Made by a program: the position numbers and the translations under genes. Shown here one piece after another: positions 17,926-26,554 of a DNA stretch of 64,000 bases (positions are counted from its first letter, which is position 1; each line of letters opens with the position of its first letter). Origin of the DNA: Actinoplanes oblitus (GTDB lineage Bacteria > Actinomycetota > Actinomycetes > Mycobacteriales > Micromonosporaceae). Under the pieces are notes generated by a model. It ran no database searches, was not told the origin of the DNA, and saw nothing but the letters and a program-made list of their open reading frames with translations. The stretch is from contig NZ_CP126980.1 in assembly GCF_030252345.1 (NCBI RefSeq), forward strand, positions 6,959,501 to 7,023,500. Direction: 5' to 3'.

Positions 17926-19115
17926 TCCCGGAAGCCGTCCGGGCGGACGCGGATCCCGTCGATCACCTTGCGGCGGCCGTCGTGCAGCAGGCTGAGGTCC
18001 AGGCCGGGCACGCGGTCGCCGTGGTCGAGACCGGCCACCCGCTCGGCGAGCGCGCGGGCGTCGATCAGCTCGGTGAACACCTCGCGCAGCGCCACCACGT
18101 CCTCGTCCGGCAGGAACAGCACCCCCTGCGCGCGGCTCGCCTGCAGGACCCGGGCGGCGACCGGATGCCGTTCGGCGTGATAGGTGTCGAGCAGTTCGTC
18201 GCCGGACTCGCCGCGGATCACCTCGGCGAGTTTCCAGCCCAGGTTGACGGCGTCCTGCAGGCCCAGGTTGAGGCCCTGGCCGCCGGCCGGCGAGTGGATG
18301 TGCGCCGCGTCGCCGGCCAGGAACACCCGTCCTGACCGATACCGCACAGCCTGCCGGGTGGCGTCGGTGAACCGGCTGGCCCACCGCACCCCGGTCAGCG
18401 TCAGGCCGTCGCGGGCCAGCGCCTCGGCGAGCTCGCTGTCCGGGATCGGGTCGTCCCGCCCGGCGGCCGCCTGCGTGGGCCCGGCCGCGAGCATCCGGAA
18501 CACGCCGTCGCCGAGCGGCAGCACGGTCAGCAGGCCGTCACCCCTCGGCGCCGGCAGCTCCCACTCGCTCGGCCCGGTTTCGGCCAGCGTCACGTCCGCC
18601 ACCAGCGCACACACCCGTGCGTCCCGACCTTCAAAGGCCACACCCAACTGCTTGCGTACGACGCTCCGCGCCCCGTCGCAGCCGATCAGCCAGGATGCCC
18701 GTTCCCCGTCGACTGTCACTCCCGCCTCGTCCTGCTCGAACGCTGTCACCGCGGTGCCGTAGCGGATCTCGGCGCCGAGCGAGACCGCCCACTCGGTGAG
18801 CCGCTCCTCGACCCGGGCCTGCGGGATGCCGACCTGGTAGGGATAGGGGGTGTCCAATGTCGAATAGTCCAGTGGGATCCCGGCGAAGTGACCGCGGGGC
18901 AGCAGGACCGGCGCCTGGGCCAGGATGTCGTCGAGCAGCCCGCGCGCGGCGAGCACCTCGGCCGAGCGGGGTTGCAGGTTCAGCGCCTTGGACTGCCCGG
19001 TGCGGGCGGTCAGCCTCTCCCGCAACGACACCCGGGCGCCGCCGAGGGCCAGCTCGCCGGCCAGCATCAGCCCGGTCGGCCCGGCGCCGGCGATGATCAC
19101 GTCGTAGTCGTTCAT
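17907..19115 (-). CDS. FAD-dependent aromatic monooxygenase (PHBH type)
   Basis: 402 residues. The ADP-binding GxGxxG is in VIIAGAGPTGLMLAGELA at the N-terminus, the DG motif reads WLIGCDGARSVVRKQLG, and the second FAD motif is VFLAGDAAHIHSPAGGQGLN. This is the class A flavoprotein hydroxylase fold (PheA/TfdB, polyketide hydroxylases), which hydroxylates aromatic rings using NAD(P)H and O2. It lacks the C-terminal thioredoxin-like domain of longer members. GAGGAG six bases before the ATG at 19115 supports the start. It is followed upstream on the same strand by a small membrane protein and a TetR regulator, suggesting one TetR-controlled unit. Confidence 0.9.
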   Translation of the reverse strand: MNDYDVIIAGAGPTGLMLAGELALGGARVSLRERLTARTGQSKALNLQPRSAEVLAARGLLDDILAQAPVLLPRGHFAGIPLDYSTLDTPYPYQVGIPQARVEERLTEWAVSLGAEIRYGTAVTAFEQDEAGVTVDGERASWLIGCDGARSVVRKQLGVAFEGRDARVCALVADVTLAETGPSEWELPAPRGDGLLTVLPLGDGVFRMLAAGPTQAAAGRDDPIPDSELAEALARDGLTLTGVRWASRFTDATRQAVRYRSGRVFLAGDAAHIHSPAGGQGLNLGLQDAVNLGWKLAEVIRGESGDELLDTYHAERHPVAARVLQASRAQGVLFLPDEDVVALREVFTELIDARALAERVAGLDHGDRVPGLDLSLLHDGRRKVIDGIRVRPDGFRDQTAAN

Positions 19116-19147
19116 GCGATGCTCCTCTTGACCTGCGGCTGCGGCGG

Positions 19148-19798
19148 TCATGCCCGCAGGCCCGCCTTCTTCGTGTAGTAGAGGTGGAAGATCAGGGTCG
19201 GGACGAGAATCACCGGCCAGCTGGCGTTGAGCACTGCCGGCGCGAGGTCCAGCGGCAGGAGGTAGGCCGCGAGCAGGGTGACGACCACGTTGACCACGCT
19301 GGCGCAGCCCCAGACGAAGGTGATCACCCGCAGGCCGTGCCGGAAGGCCGGGTCGGTGTCCCACCTGGCCTGCCACGCCCGCAGGCCGTCCGGGCCGACC
19401 TTGGCGAGCACGAACGCGCGGAACAGGTACATCAACGCGGGACGGCCGACCCGGACGGAGGCCAGGAGCCAGACCCCGATCAGGCCGCCGAGCAGGCCGC
19501 CCCAGGCATCACGGATCAGCATGGTGCGCGGGTCCCCGGTCATCGCCGAGACGCCGACGCTGAGCGCGACGACGGAGAGCACGAAGAGGGCCAAGAAGTC
19601 GATCTCGCGGGAGCGGAGGAACCGGATGACCACCACGGCGGCCGGGACCAGCGCGGACAGCAGCAGCGACCACCACTGGTCGACGCCGGCGGCGCGCAGG
19701 CCGTAGAAGACGGCCAGCGGCAGGCCGAAGTCGACGATCAGCGGGAGCAGGAGGGCGACGCGTCTCGGCGTCTTCACGGGAGTGGCTGACGGGGTCAT
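19148..19798 (-). CDS. VC0807-like multi-pass membrane protein
   Basis: 216 residues from ATG at 19798, with GGAG six bases upstream. About six hydrophobic segments are visible, with a conserved-looking central loop SVRVGRPALMYLFRAFVLAK and a C-terminal LIFHLYYTKKAGLRA. The pattern resembles the VC0807/intracellular-septation-A-like group of membrane proteins, whose function is not known. It lies 32 bases upstream of the flavin monooxygenase start on the same strand and downstream of a TetR gene, so it is probably co-transcribed with them. Confidence 0.7.
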   Translation of the reverse strand: MTPSATPVKTPRRVALLLPLIVDFGLPLAVFYGLRAAGVDQWWSLLLSALVPAAVVVIRFLRSREIDFLALFVLSVVALSVGVSAMTGDPRTMLIRDAWGGLLGGLIGVWLLASVRVGRPALMYLFRAFVLAKVGPDGLRAWQARWDTDPAFRHGLRVITFVWGCASVVNVVVTLLAAYLLPLDLAPAVLNASWPVILVPTLIFHLYYTKKAGLRA

Positions 19799-19823
19799 GC
19801 GGGACTCCTTCAGGAGGCAGTGG

Positions 19824-19985
19824 TGTGGCGGCGTCGCTCCGGTGTGGCGGCGTCGCTCCGATGGCTCAGGGTGTGGCGGCATCGCCCCGGGTGGCTCAGG
19901 GCGTGGCGGTGTCACCCCGGGTGGCTCAGGGCGTGGCGGCATCGCTCCGGATGGCTCAGGGCGTGGCGGCATCGCTCCGGATGGC
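19824..19985. repeat. 30-bp minisatellite carrying the TetR stop codon
   Basis: About five copies of a 30-base unit (GGCTCAGGGCGTGGCGGCAT plus CGCTCCGGAT on the plus strand). On the minus strand each unit encodes SDAATP, a TGA and then AIR, i.e. the final codons of the adjacent TetR gene together with its stop. The array therefore arose by tandem duplication of that gene's 3' end. It fills the 157 bases between the TetR stop and the next gene. Confidence 0.85.
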
Positions 19986-20561
19986 GCGGGTGAAGAGGGC
20001 GACCAGTTCGGCCGCGTAGGCGTGCGGGTCGAGGTCGGGCTGCTGGGCGGCGGCGTCGATGGCAGCGCGCACGGTGGTCGCCATGACGACCGGGTCGAAC
20101 CGGCGGAACTCGCCCGCCTCCTGGCCCTCGCGGAACATCGCGGCCAGCCGGGATCCCGGGTCGTCGACCTCCTCGGGCCGCACCAGCGGGGCACCGTCGT
20201 CGGTGCGGGCGCTCATCGCGATCTCCAGGTACGCCCGGATCGCTGCCGGGCGCTCGGCGAAGAACTCAAGGTTCGACTCGATGTAGGTCGCCAGCAGCTC
20301 GGAACGGTCGCCGGTGACCGCCCGGAGCCGCTTGCCCATGAAGTCGGCGGCGTCCGCGAAGACGGCGGCGACGACGGCGCGCACCAGGTCGGCCTTGTCG
20401 TCGAAGTGATACGAGATCAGCCGGGTGCTGCTGATCCCGGCCCGCTTGGCGATCCGGGCGAACGAGGCGTTGCCATAACCCAGCTCGGCGATCGTGTCGA
20501 TCGCGGCGGCGACGATCTGCGCCCGGCGCGCCCCGGCGGTCACCGTGTCGTTTACTCGCAT
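19956..20561 (-). CDS. TetR-family transcriptional regulator
   Basis: 201 residues. HTH at about 15-60: RAQIVAAAIDTIAELGYGNA then IAKRAGISSTRLISYHFDDKADL. The C-terminal ligand domain is helical with a TetR_C-type ending. The ATG (20559-20561) sits inside a dyad, TTACTC-GCAT-GAGTAA, and a second, imperfect copy lies 20 bases upstream, so autorepression is likely. Downstream on the same strand are a membrane protein and a flavin monooxygenase, its probable targets. Its 3' end, including the stop codon, has been amplified into a minisatellite. Confidence 0.9.
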   Translation of the reverse strand: MRVNDTVTAGARRAQIVAAAIDTIAELGYGNASFARIAKRAGISSTRLISYHFDDKADLVRAVVAAVFADAADFMGKRLRAVTGDRSELLATYIESNLEFFAERPAAIRAYLEIAMSARTDDGAPLVRPEEVDDPGSRLAAMFREGQEAGEFRRFDPVVMATTVRAAIDAAAQQPDLDPHAYAAELVALFTRAIRSDAATP

Positions 20562-20587
20562 GAGTAATTTTTTACTCGCTCAAGTAA
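20552..20587. promoter_or_regulatory. Paired dyad operator over the TetR start codon
   Basis: TTACTCGCATGAGTAA (20552-20567) is a dyad with six-base arms, and TTACTCGCTCAAGTAA (20572-20587) repeats it with one arm mismatch, 20 bases centre to centre. The first overlaps the TetR start codon. Two full sites two helical turns apart are typical of TetR autoregulation; binding is inferred. Confidence 0.7.
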
Positions 20588-20632
20588 CAGATGTCAAGCC
20601 GGTCGATGCCTCCGCCACTCACGCGCGTCATC

Positions 20633-20699
20633 GAGAGCAGTGCTCTTGACAGAGAGCGTCGATGCCGATTCACTGTTAACGAACGAGAGCAGTGCTCTC
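20633..20699 (+). promoter_or_regulatory. Promoter with two identical dyad operators
   Basis: AGAGCAGTGCTCT occurs twice, centred at 20640 and 20692, 52 bases apart; the second copy extends to a perfect GAGAGCA-G-TGCTCTC. A consensus -35 TTGACA (20646-20651) overlaps the edge of the first site, with a weak -10 (TTCACT, 20669-20674) 17 bases on. The arrangement fits tight repression of the deazaflavin reductase gene at 20725. The motif differs from the TTACTC dyads beside it, so a different repressor may act here. Confidence 0.65.
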
Positions 20700-20724
20700 G
20701 CCAATGCGGAACGAGGAGGACCAC

Positions 20725-21162
20725 ATGCGGTATCTGGCCCCGAAGCGTGCGTCGAACGCGTTCAACGACCTCGCGAAATGGCTGACGGCGCACGGGATCA
20801 GCCTGCTGGGCAGCCGGGTGCTGGCGGTGCGCGGGCGCAAGAGCGGCGAGGTGCGGACCACCATCGTCAACGTGTTCGACCACGACGGGCAGCGCTATCT
20901 GCTGGCACCGCGAGGACACACGCAGTGGGTGCGGAACCTGCGGGCGGCCGGGACGGGCGAGTTGCGGCTCGGGCGGCGCAGCGAGCGGTTCACGCCGGTC
21001 GAGGTCGCGGACCGGGAGAAACCCGAGCTGATCCGGCTCTACCTGCGCAAGTGGGCGTGGGAGACCGGCGCGTTCTTCGACGGGCTCAAGGCCGACTCGC
21101 CGGCAGCCGACATCGAGGCGGCGGCTCCCGGCTTCCCGGTGTTCCGGATCGTGCCGAGCTGA
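20725..21162 (+). CDS. Deazaflavin (F420)-dependent nitroreductase family protein
   Basis: 145 residues from ATG at 20725, with GAGGAGG five bases upstream. The family core is clear: VLAVRGRKSGEVRTTIVNVFDHDG, split here, followed by YLLAPRGHTQWVRNLRAAGTGEL, the segment that binds the F420 cofactor in Ddn-type split-barrel enzymes of mycobacteria and other actinomycetes. It probably reduces quinones or enones with F420H2; the natural substrate is unknown. It is monocistronic, stops four bases before the converging LGFP gene, and sits behind a double-dyad promoter. Confidence 0.88.
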   Translation: MRYLAPKRASNAFNDLAKWLTAHGISLLGSRVLAVRGRKSGEVRTTIVNVFDHDGQRYLLAPRGHTQWVRNLRAAGTGELRLGRRSERFTPVEVADREKPELIRLYLRKWAWETGAFFDGLKADSPAADIEAAAPGFPVFRIVPS

Positions 21163-21165
21163 GGC

Positions 21166-21618
21166 TCAGCAGACGGCGTTCACCTTGCCGTCGTTCCAGT
21201 ACCAGATGGTGCCGTGCTGGAAGTGCTGGTAGCGGCCACGGCGATCGGGGGTGTCGGACTCGTCGTCGACGGGGTAGCCGACGCAGCCGGTTTCGCCGCG
21301 GGTGCCCTGCCAGAGTTCGAGGATGCGACCGGAGACGGCGTGCGCTCCGGTGGCCTGGGACCAGTAGATCGAACCACCGTCGAACTGCTGCATGCGGCCA
21401 CCACCGGCGGCGGCCTGCTCGATGCCGAGCGGGCAGCCCAGGCGCCCCCGGTCGGCGCCGAAGCTCACATACCTGGCCAGGATCCCGCCGTGCACCCGGA
21501 GCCGGCAGTAGGTCGCGCTCGGGTCCCAGGGCTTGCTCGCGCCGGCGTGCGCGGCCGGAGTCACGCAGATCACAGCGGTGAGTCCGAGCGCGGCGGCGGT
21601 CAGTGCTCTGAGTTTCAT
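21166..21618 (-). CDS. Secreted LGFP-repeat protein
   Basis: 150 residues. A signal peptide (KLRALTAAALGLTAVICV...AHA, about 1-25) is followed by a mature part built of LGFP-type repeats: LGCPLGIEQ, GGRMQQFDGGSIYWS, TGAHAVSGRILELW, CVGYPVDDE and YQHFQHGTIWYW. LGFP repeats occur in corynebacterial and mycobacterial cell-envelope proteins and are thought to bind cell-wall polysaccharide. The protein is essentially all repeat, with no catalytic domain. A GGGGT-TATT-ACCCC dyad (21637-21650) lies 19 bases before the start codon and may be an operator or hairpin. Confidence 0.85.
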   Translation of the reverse strand: MKLRALTAAALGLTAVICVTPAAHAGASKPWDPSATYCRLRVHGGILARYVSFGADRGRLGCPLGIEQAAAGGGRMQQFDGGSIYWSQATGAHAVSGRILELWQGTRGETGCVGYPVDDESDTPDRRGRYQHFQHGTIWYWNDGKVNAVC

Positions 21619-21739
21619 GAGGATCCATAGTGGTTTGGGGTTATTACCCCCCATTCGTACCATCGACCGCCGGGTGAAGTGCGAGTTTCGTCCCTGGATC
21701 ATCCGACTTGTCGCTCGGTGGGCGCATGGCCGGCGACCA

Positions 21740-21854
21740 GGGATTCAGCCCGGCGGTCGCCGGGCGGCCCGGTGTCCGGCGGACCTCGCGGGTAGGCACG
21801 GGCGGGGATGGTGCGGTGGGGGCGGCGCCAGGCGTACCGAAAGGGCGGGTTTGG
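21740..21854 (+). repeat. Copy B of a dispersed intergenic hairpin element
   Basis: Begins with the same 28-base core as copies A and C (hairpin stem GCCCGGCG/CGCCGGGC), then after 16 bases CCTCGCGGGTAGGCACGGG, and further on GCGTACCGAAAGGGCGGGTT. Block order and spacing match copy C nearly base for base (second block at offset 44, CGTAC at offset 93 versus 94). It lies in the 294-base gap between the LGFP gene and the Ser/Thr kinase gene; I see nothing else there apart from promoters. Confidence 0.8.
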
Positions 21855-21912
21855 CGTCTTGCGGAGTGATCACCGGAACCATCGGCTTGGCTCCGGCGAC
21901 TAGCATGGCCCG

Positions 21913-23733
21913 GTGCTTGCCCCGGGGATTGTGCTCAACGGCCGCTATCAGCTGAACCAACGCGTCGCGGCCGGCGGGATGGGCGAGGTGTGGCGCGGCG
22001 AGGACCTGCTGCTGCGCCGTGAGGTCGCGGTGAAGGTGCTGCTTCCGGCGCTGATGAACGACAGCGAGTTCATCACCCGGTTCCGGTCCGAGGCGCGGAT
22101 GATGGCCCAGCTGCGGCACCCGGGGATCGTGCAGGTCTACGACTACGGCGAGAACGCGGTGGTCGACGGGGAGCGGTTCGACTACCTGGTGATGGAGTTC
22201 ATCGACGGGACGTCGCTGTCGAAGAAGATCCAGCAGGCCGGGCGGCTCAGCCCCGCCGAGACCATGTCGATCATGGCGGGGATGGCCGACGCGCTGCACG
22301 CGGCGCATCAGGCCGGGATCATCCACCGGGACGTGAAGCCGAGCAACCTGCTGGTCCGGCCGGGCGGCGCGCTCGTGCTCGTCGACTTCGGGATCGCGCG
22401 GTCGGTCGGGATCAGCGGGATCACCAGCACGAACGTGGTGATGGGCTCGGCGCACTACATGGCGCCGGAGCAGGCGGAGGGGTTGCCGGTGACGGCGGCC
22501 ACCGATGTCTACGCGCTGGGGGCGGTGGCGTTCACCTGCCTGGCCGGCCGCCCGCCGTATGTCGGGGACAATCCGCTCGCGGTGCTGGCGCAGCTGGTGC
22601 ACGGGCAGCCTCCGGTGCTGCCGCCGGACGTGCCCCGGCCGGTGGCGTCGGTGGTGCTGCGGGCGCTGGCCAAGGATCCGGCTCAGCGGTTCCCGAGCGG
22701 GGCGGCTCTCGCGGATGCGGCTCGGAGCGCGGGGCGGCCGGCGGGCGGGCCCGGGGGCTGGGGGACGCAGACGGTTCGGCAGCAGATGTCCGCACCGACT
22801 TTCCCGACATTTCCGGTTCAGCAGCAGGGTGGCGGGTTCCCGCCGGGGTCGGCTACACCTCAGGGCGGGTTCTCCGGTGCGGCTACACCTCAGGGCGGGT
22901 TCTCCCCGACGGGTACACCTTCGGGTGGCTACTCCTCGACTGGCACTCCTCAGGGCGGGTTCGCCTCGGGGAGCGGCGGGTTCTCCGGGGGTGCTACGCC
23001 CGGCTCCGGGGTTCGGGCAGCACCGCCTTCCCGCCCCGACAAATCCGGCAAGTCGCGAAATCTCGCGCTTATTGGTGGCGCATTGGTGCTTGTCTTTCTC
23101 GGTGTCGGCATCATGCTGGCGACCAAGCCGGACATGAGCGAGGCGGGCGACCAGGGCGGCCCGGTCGGCGGGATCGAGGCGCAGGGCGGCGGCGATCAGC
23201 AGGTGCAGGACCCGACCGGCGACGACGTGCTGCCGGCACCGAACCAGACCCGCAAGAACGGGAAGCGGGACAAGGACCAGAAGCCGAAGCCGGGCACCAG
23301 CCAGCCGTCGCCCGACCCGGTGCCGTCGCAGTCGCCGTCGGAGTCCCCGTCGACCGACCCGGCCACGGCCGGGCCGGAGGAGACCGAGGAGCCGAACAGG
23401 TACCGCCCCACCGACGTGTGCGGCAACGACTTCACCGTCGCCGACCAGCACAACCTGAAGTCCGCCGCCGGGGTGGTGAAGGGCAAGATCTTCCTGCTCT
23501 ACCGCGCCTCGGACGGGGCGAACTGCGTGGTGACGCTGCGGACGGCCGGGCTGGACCGCAAGGGCGCGGCGTCGGCGTACCTGGAGGTGCAGGGCAAGGG
23601 CGCCAAGACGGACAGCGGCTCGTTCCAGTACTACGCCGGGCCGGTCACCGCGGTGGCCAAGGCGACCTGCGTGAAGTGGGGCGGTTCGGTGGGCGCCCTG
23701 TCCTGGACCAGTGGATTCGAGCACTGCGGGTAG
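21913..23733 (+). CDS. Membrane-anchored Ser/Thr protein kinase (PknB type)
   Basis: 606 residues from GTG at 21913; TAGCAT six bases upstream and no Shine-Dalgarno suggest a leaderless transcript. Kinase domain about 10-275: GGMGEVW glycine loop, K41 in VAVKVL, catalytic D140 in HRDVKPSN, DFG at 158-160, MAPEQ. A low-complexity linker (about 290-375) repeats TPQGGFS units, then a lone membrane helix (NLALIGGALVLVFLGVGIML). The outside part has a Lys/Pro/Ser-rich stretch and a C-terminal globular domain with three Cys. No PASTA repeats are present, so its ligand differs from PknB's. Targets are unknown. Confidence 0.92.
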   Translation: MLAPGIVLNGRYQLNQRVAAGGMGEVWRGEDLLLRREVAVKVLLPALMNDSEFITRFRSEARMMAQLRHPGIVQVYDYGENAVVDGERFDYLVMEFIDGTSLSKKIQQAGRLSPAETMSIMAGMADALHAAHQAGIIHRDVKPSNLLVRPGGALVLVDFGIARSVGISGITSTNVVMGSAHYMAPEQAEGLPVTAATDVYALGAVAFTCLAGRPPYVGDNPLAVLAQLVHGQPPVLPPDVPRPVASVVLRALAKDPAQRFPSGAALADAARSAGRPAGGPGGWGTQTVRQQMSAPTFPTFPVQQQGGGFPPGSATPQGGFSGAATPQGGFSPTGTPSGGYSSTGTPQGGFASGSGGFSGGATPGSGVRAAPPSRPDKSGKSRNLALIGGALVLVFLGVGIMLATKPDMSEAGDQGGPVGGIEAQGGGDQQVQDPTGDDVLPAPNQTRKNGKRDKDQKPKPGTSQPSPDPVPSQSPSESPSTDPATAGPEETEEPNRYRPTDVCGNDFTVADQHNLKSAAGVVKGKIFLLYRASDGANCVVTLRTAGLDRKGAASAYLEVQGKGAKTDSGSFQYYAGPVTAVAKATCVKWGGSVGALSWTSGFEHCG

Positions 23734-23751
23734 TTCTCTCAGGGCCGCCGG

Positions 23752-24486
23752 GTGCCGGCCGATCAGAGCGGCATGAGCGGTGGACGGGTGCGTGCGGCGC
23801 GGGCCGCGCTGATCGGCCTGACCGTCGGACTGTTCGCGCTGGCCGCCGCGGGTGGGGCCGGTCGCTGGGTGCTCGGCGGGGTGCTCGCCGCCGACCTCGT
23901 GCTGCTGGCCGTCTGTGGCCGGGCACTGTTCCACCGCCCGGCCGACGAGCGCCAGCTACCCTCCCACGACGGGCTGACCGGCCTGCCGAACCGGGCCATG
24001 ATGGTCGCGACAGTGGAACGCGCCCTGCCGGTCGCCGCCGCCGAGCAGCAGTCGGCGGGCCTACTGGTGTTCGACCTGGACGACGTGGGCGACGTGAACT
24101 ACGCACTCGGCCAGCGGATCGGTGACCTGCTGCTGGCCGAGGCGGCGTCCCGGCTGTCCGCCGCGGTGCGCGACACCGACACGGTGGCCCGGATCGGCGA
24201 CGACGAGTTCGCGGTACTGCTCCCCCGGATCGGCTCGGCGGCGGCCTGCCTGGAGACCGCCCGCCGTCTGCTGGACGCGCTGCGGGGCCCGGCCGACCTG
24301 GACGGTTTCCAGGTCCGGATCGACGCCGCCGTCGGTGCCGCCGTCTATCCGGCGCACGCCGCGACGCCGGCGGAGCTCTTCCAGCGGGCCGAGGCGTCGA
24401 CGCGGGCGGCCAAGCAGACGCGGTCGGCCACGGCGATGTTCGGCTCGCCGGCTCCGGGGGATCGCCCGGCCCTGCCGTTCCGCTAA
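23752..24486 (+). CDS. GGDEF-domain protein with altered signature
   Basis: 244 residues (ATG at 23773 is an alternative start). Two N-terminal hydrophobic segments (about 18-36 and 38-56) precede a GGDEF domain: HDGLTGLPNRAMM, then VFDLDDVGDVNYALGQRIGD, and the signature region ARIGDDEFAVLLPRI. The GG[D/E]EF loop reads GDDEF (149-153), so the second Gly is Asp; the metal-binding DLDD is kept. Diguanylate cyclase activity is therefore uncertain, and a regulatory or GTP-binding role is possible. A PilZ protein, a usual c-di-GMP receptor, is encoded at 56.7 kb. Its stop overlaps the converging S9 peptidase by four bases. Confidence 0.85.
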   Translation: MPADQSGMSGGRVRAARAALIGLTVGLFALAAAGGAGRWVLGGVLAADLVLLAVCGRALFHRPADERQLPSHDGLTGLPNRAMMVATVERALPVAAAEQQSAGLLVFDLDDVGDVNYALGQRIGDLLLAEAASRLSAAVRDTDTVARIGDDEFAVLLPRIGSAAACLETARRLLDALRGPADLDGFQVRIDAAVGAAVYPAHAATPAELFQRAEASTRAAKQTRSATAMFGSPAPGDRPALPFR

Positions 24487-26513
24487 CCGAGCAGTTCGGG
24501 GCGCTGCCAGGGTGCGCCGTGGACATGGTGGTCGAGGAAGGCGAAGACGGTCTCGTACCAGACCTTGGCGTGGCCCGGTGTCATGATCCAGTGGTTCTCG
24601 TCCGGGAAGAAGAGGAAGCGGTGCGGGGTGGTGCCGTCCGCCGCCTTGGACCGGGAGAGCAGATCCCACCAGAGGCGCAGGGACTCACCGATCGGTACGC
24701 GATAGTCCTTGTCCCCGTGGATGATCAGCATCGGCGTGGTCACCTCGTCGGCGAACCGGTGCGGTGAGTTGGCCAGCATCGCGTCCGGGGTCATCTCCCG
24801 AACCCAGTAGTACGACAGGTCCGTGGTGCCCCACATCTGGTCGAGCGCCCACAGCGAGGCGTGCGAGACGATGGCCGTGAACCGGTCGGTGTGCCCGGCG
24901 ATCCAGTTGGCCATGTAGCCGCCGAAGCTGCCACCCATCGCCGCGGTACGCGTGGCGTCGACGTCCTCCCGCTGCTCGGCGGCGTCGGTCAACGCGATCA
25001 GGTCGGTGTACGGCGCCGCGCCCCACGCCCCCCACCCCCGCTTGACGAACTCCACCCCGTAGCCGGTGGACAGGGCCGGGTCGGGCAGCAGGACGGCGTA
25101 CCCCCGGGCCACCGCGAGCCACGGGTTCCACCGCCAGGACCAGGAACTCCACGAGGCCAGCGGCCCACCGTGGATCCACAGCAGCAGTGGTGCCGGGTTC
25201 TCCGGGCCGGCCTCGCGCGGCAGGGCCAGCCAGGCGCGCAGCGGGGTGCCGTCGGCGGCCGTGGCGGTCACCTCGGTGAGGCGTCCCGGGACCGGCACGT
25301 CCGGACCCGGGCCGAGCAGGCGCTCCACGGCCGGGGTGCCCTCGACCGTGACCCGGACCGGGGCGGGCGGGCTGTCGCCGGCCGACCGCAGCGCGTAGAT
25401 CGACCGGCCGTCCGGCGCCACCGTGAAGTCGGTGTAGCAGCCGTCGTCGGTGGTCAGCCGGGTGATCTGCCCGGTGCCGGCGTCGACCCGCCACAGCGGG
25501 GCGCGTCCGTGATGGTCGGCGGCCACGATCAGCGCGGTGCCGTCCGGCATCCAGCGCATGTCGGTCGGCCAGCGGTCCCACGAGGCGGTCAGGTCCCGGA
25601 CCGGGCCGCCGTCCAGCGGCACCAGGGCCACCCAGCGATCGCCGGGATCCGCGGCGGTCGACCGGCGGTAGACCACGACGGCGACCTGGGTGCCGTCCGG
25701 CGAGATGCGCGGCGACTCGTACTCCTGCTCCGGGTCGTCGGCCAGGGTACGGCGCTCGCCGGTCGCCACGTCGACAGCGACCAGCGTGTACCGCTGCGAG
25801 CCGGCCGGTTCGGCGACCGCCCAGGCGGCGACGACGGTCTCGCCGTCCGGGGTGAGATCCCAGGCGGCGTCGTCGCCGAGCGCCCGGCCCACGTGCCCGG
25901 TCAGGTCCCGCAGCTCCAGCCGGCCGTCGCCGTCGACGTCACCGGTGAGCAGGCGGGTGCGGTCCGGGCCGAACGCCTGGTCCCAGAAGCGGATCGGGTA
26001 GTCCTCGTAGAGCACCGCGTTGACGCCGGCGTCCTTGCGCCTCTTGCGGAACTCCCGGTCGGCCTCCGGGTCGGCGGAGGTCGCGGCCAGCGCCGAGCCG
26101 AACACCACGGTGCCGCTCGGACCGGTCACCAGCCCGCGCACGCCGCCGGGCGGGGACGCCAGCACACGGGCGTCCCCGCCGCCGGACGGCAGCAGCCACA
26201 GCGCGGTCACGGGTTCTTCACCGGGATCGGCCTCCGGATCCGGCCGGGCCGAGGTGAACAGCAGATCGCCGGCCGGGGTGAAGGCGGCAGCGGTCTCGCC
26301 CCTGTCGCTGCGGGTGAGCCGGCGGGCCGGCCGGACGCCCGCCGGGTCGACCTCCCACAGCGCGGTGGTGTAGCGGTTGTTCTTCCGGTCCGGGGTACCC
26401 ACGCCGACGACCAGCCGGGTTCCGTCCGGGGAGAGCCGCAGGCCGGCGACCCGGGGCAGGGCGACGTAGGCGTCGAGGTCAGCGAAGGGCGCCGAAGGAT
26501 CGTCGGTGATCAT
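24483..26513 (-). CDS. S9-family prolyl oligopeptidase-like serine peptidase
   Basis: 676 residues. The first ~400 form a WD40-like beta-propeller (LRLSPDGTRLVVGV, SPDGTQVAVVVYRR, RWMPDGTALIVAAD). The C-terminal alpha/beta-hydrolase domain has the oxyanion block LLLWIHGGPLASW, nucleophile Ser in GGSFGGYMANW, the Asp in HGDKDYRVP and the His in DENHWIMTPGH. This is the dipeptidyl aminopeptidase/acylaminoacyl-peptidase group, cytoplasmic (no signal peptide), acting on small peptides. It is transcribed toward the GGDEF gene and overlaps it by four bases. Confidence 0.92.
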   Translation of the reverse strand: MITDDPSAPFADLDAYVALPRVAGLRLSPDGTRLVVGVGTPDRKNNRYTTALWEVDPAGVRPARRLTRSDRGETAAAFTPAGDLLFTSARPDPEADPGEEPVTALWLLPSGGGDARVLASPPGGVRGLVTGPSGTVVFGSALAATSADPEADREFRKRRKDAGVNAVLYEDYPIRFWDQAFGPDRTRLLTGDVDGDGRLELRDLTGHVGRALGDDAAWDLTPDGETVVAAWAVAEPAGSQRYTLVAVDVATGERRTLADDPEQEYESPRISPDGTQVAVVVYRRSTAADPGDRWVALVPLDGGPVRDLTASWDRWPTDMRWMPDGTALIVAADHHGRAPLWRVDAGTGQITRLTTDDGCYTDFTVAPDGRSIYALRSAGDSPPAPVRVTVEGTPAVERLLGPGPDVPVPGRLTEVTATAADGTPLRAWLALPREAGPENPAPLLLWIHGGPLASWSSWSWRWNPWLAVARGYAVLLPDPALSTGYGVEFVKRGWGAWGAAPYTDLIALTDAAEQREDVDATRTAAMGGSFGGYMANWIAGHTDRFTAIVSHASLWALDQMWGTTDLSYYWVREMTPDAMLANSPHRFADEVTTPMLIIHGDKDYRVPIGESLRLWWDLLSRSKAADGTTPHRFLFFPDENHWIMTPGHAKVWYETVFAFLDHHVHGAPWQRPELLG

Positions 26514-26554
26514 TCGGTCTTTCTATCACCGGACGGGCCGTTCCGGTGGAGAGG

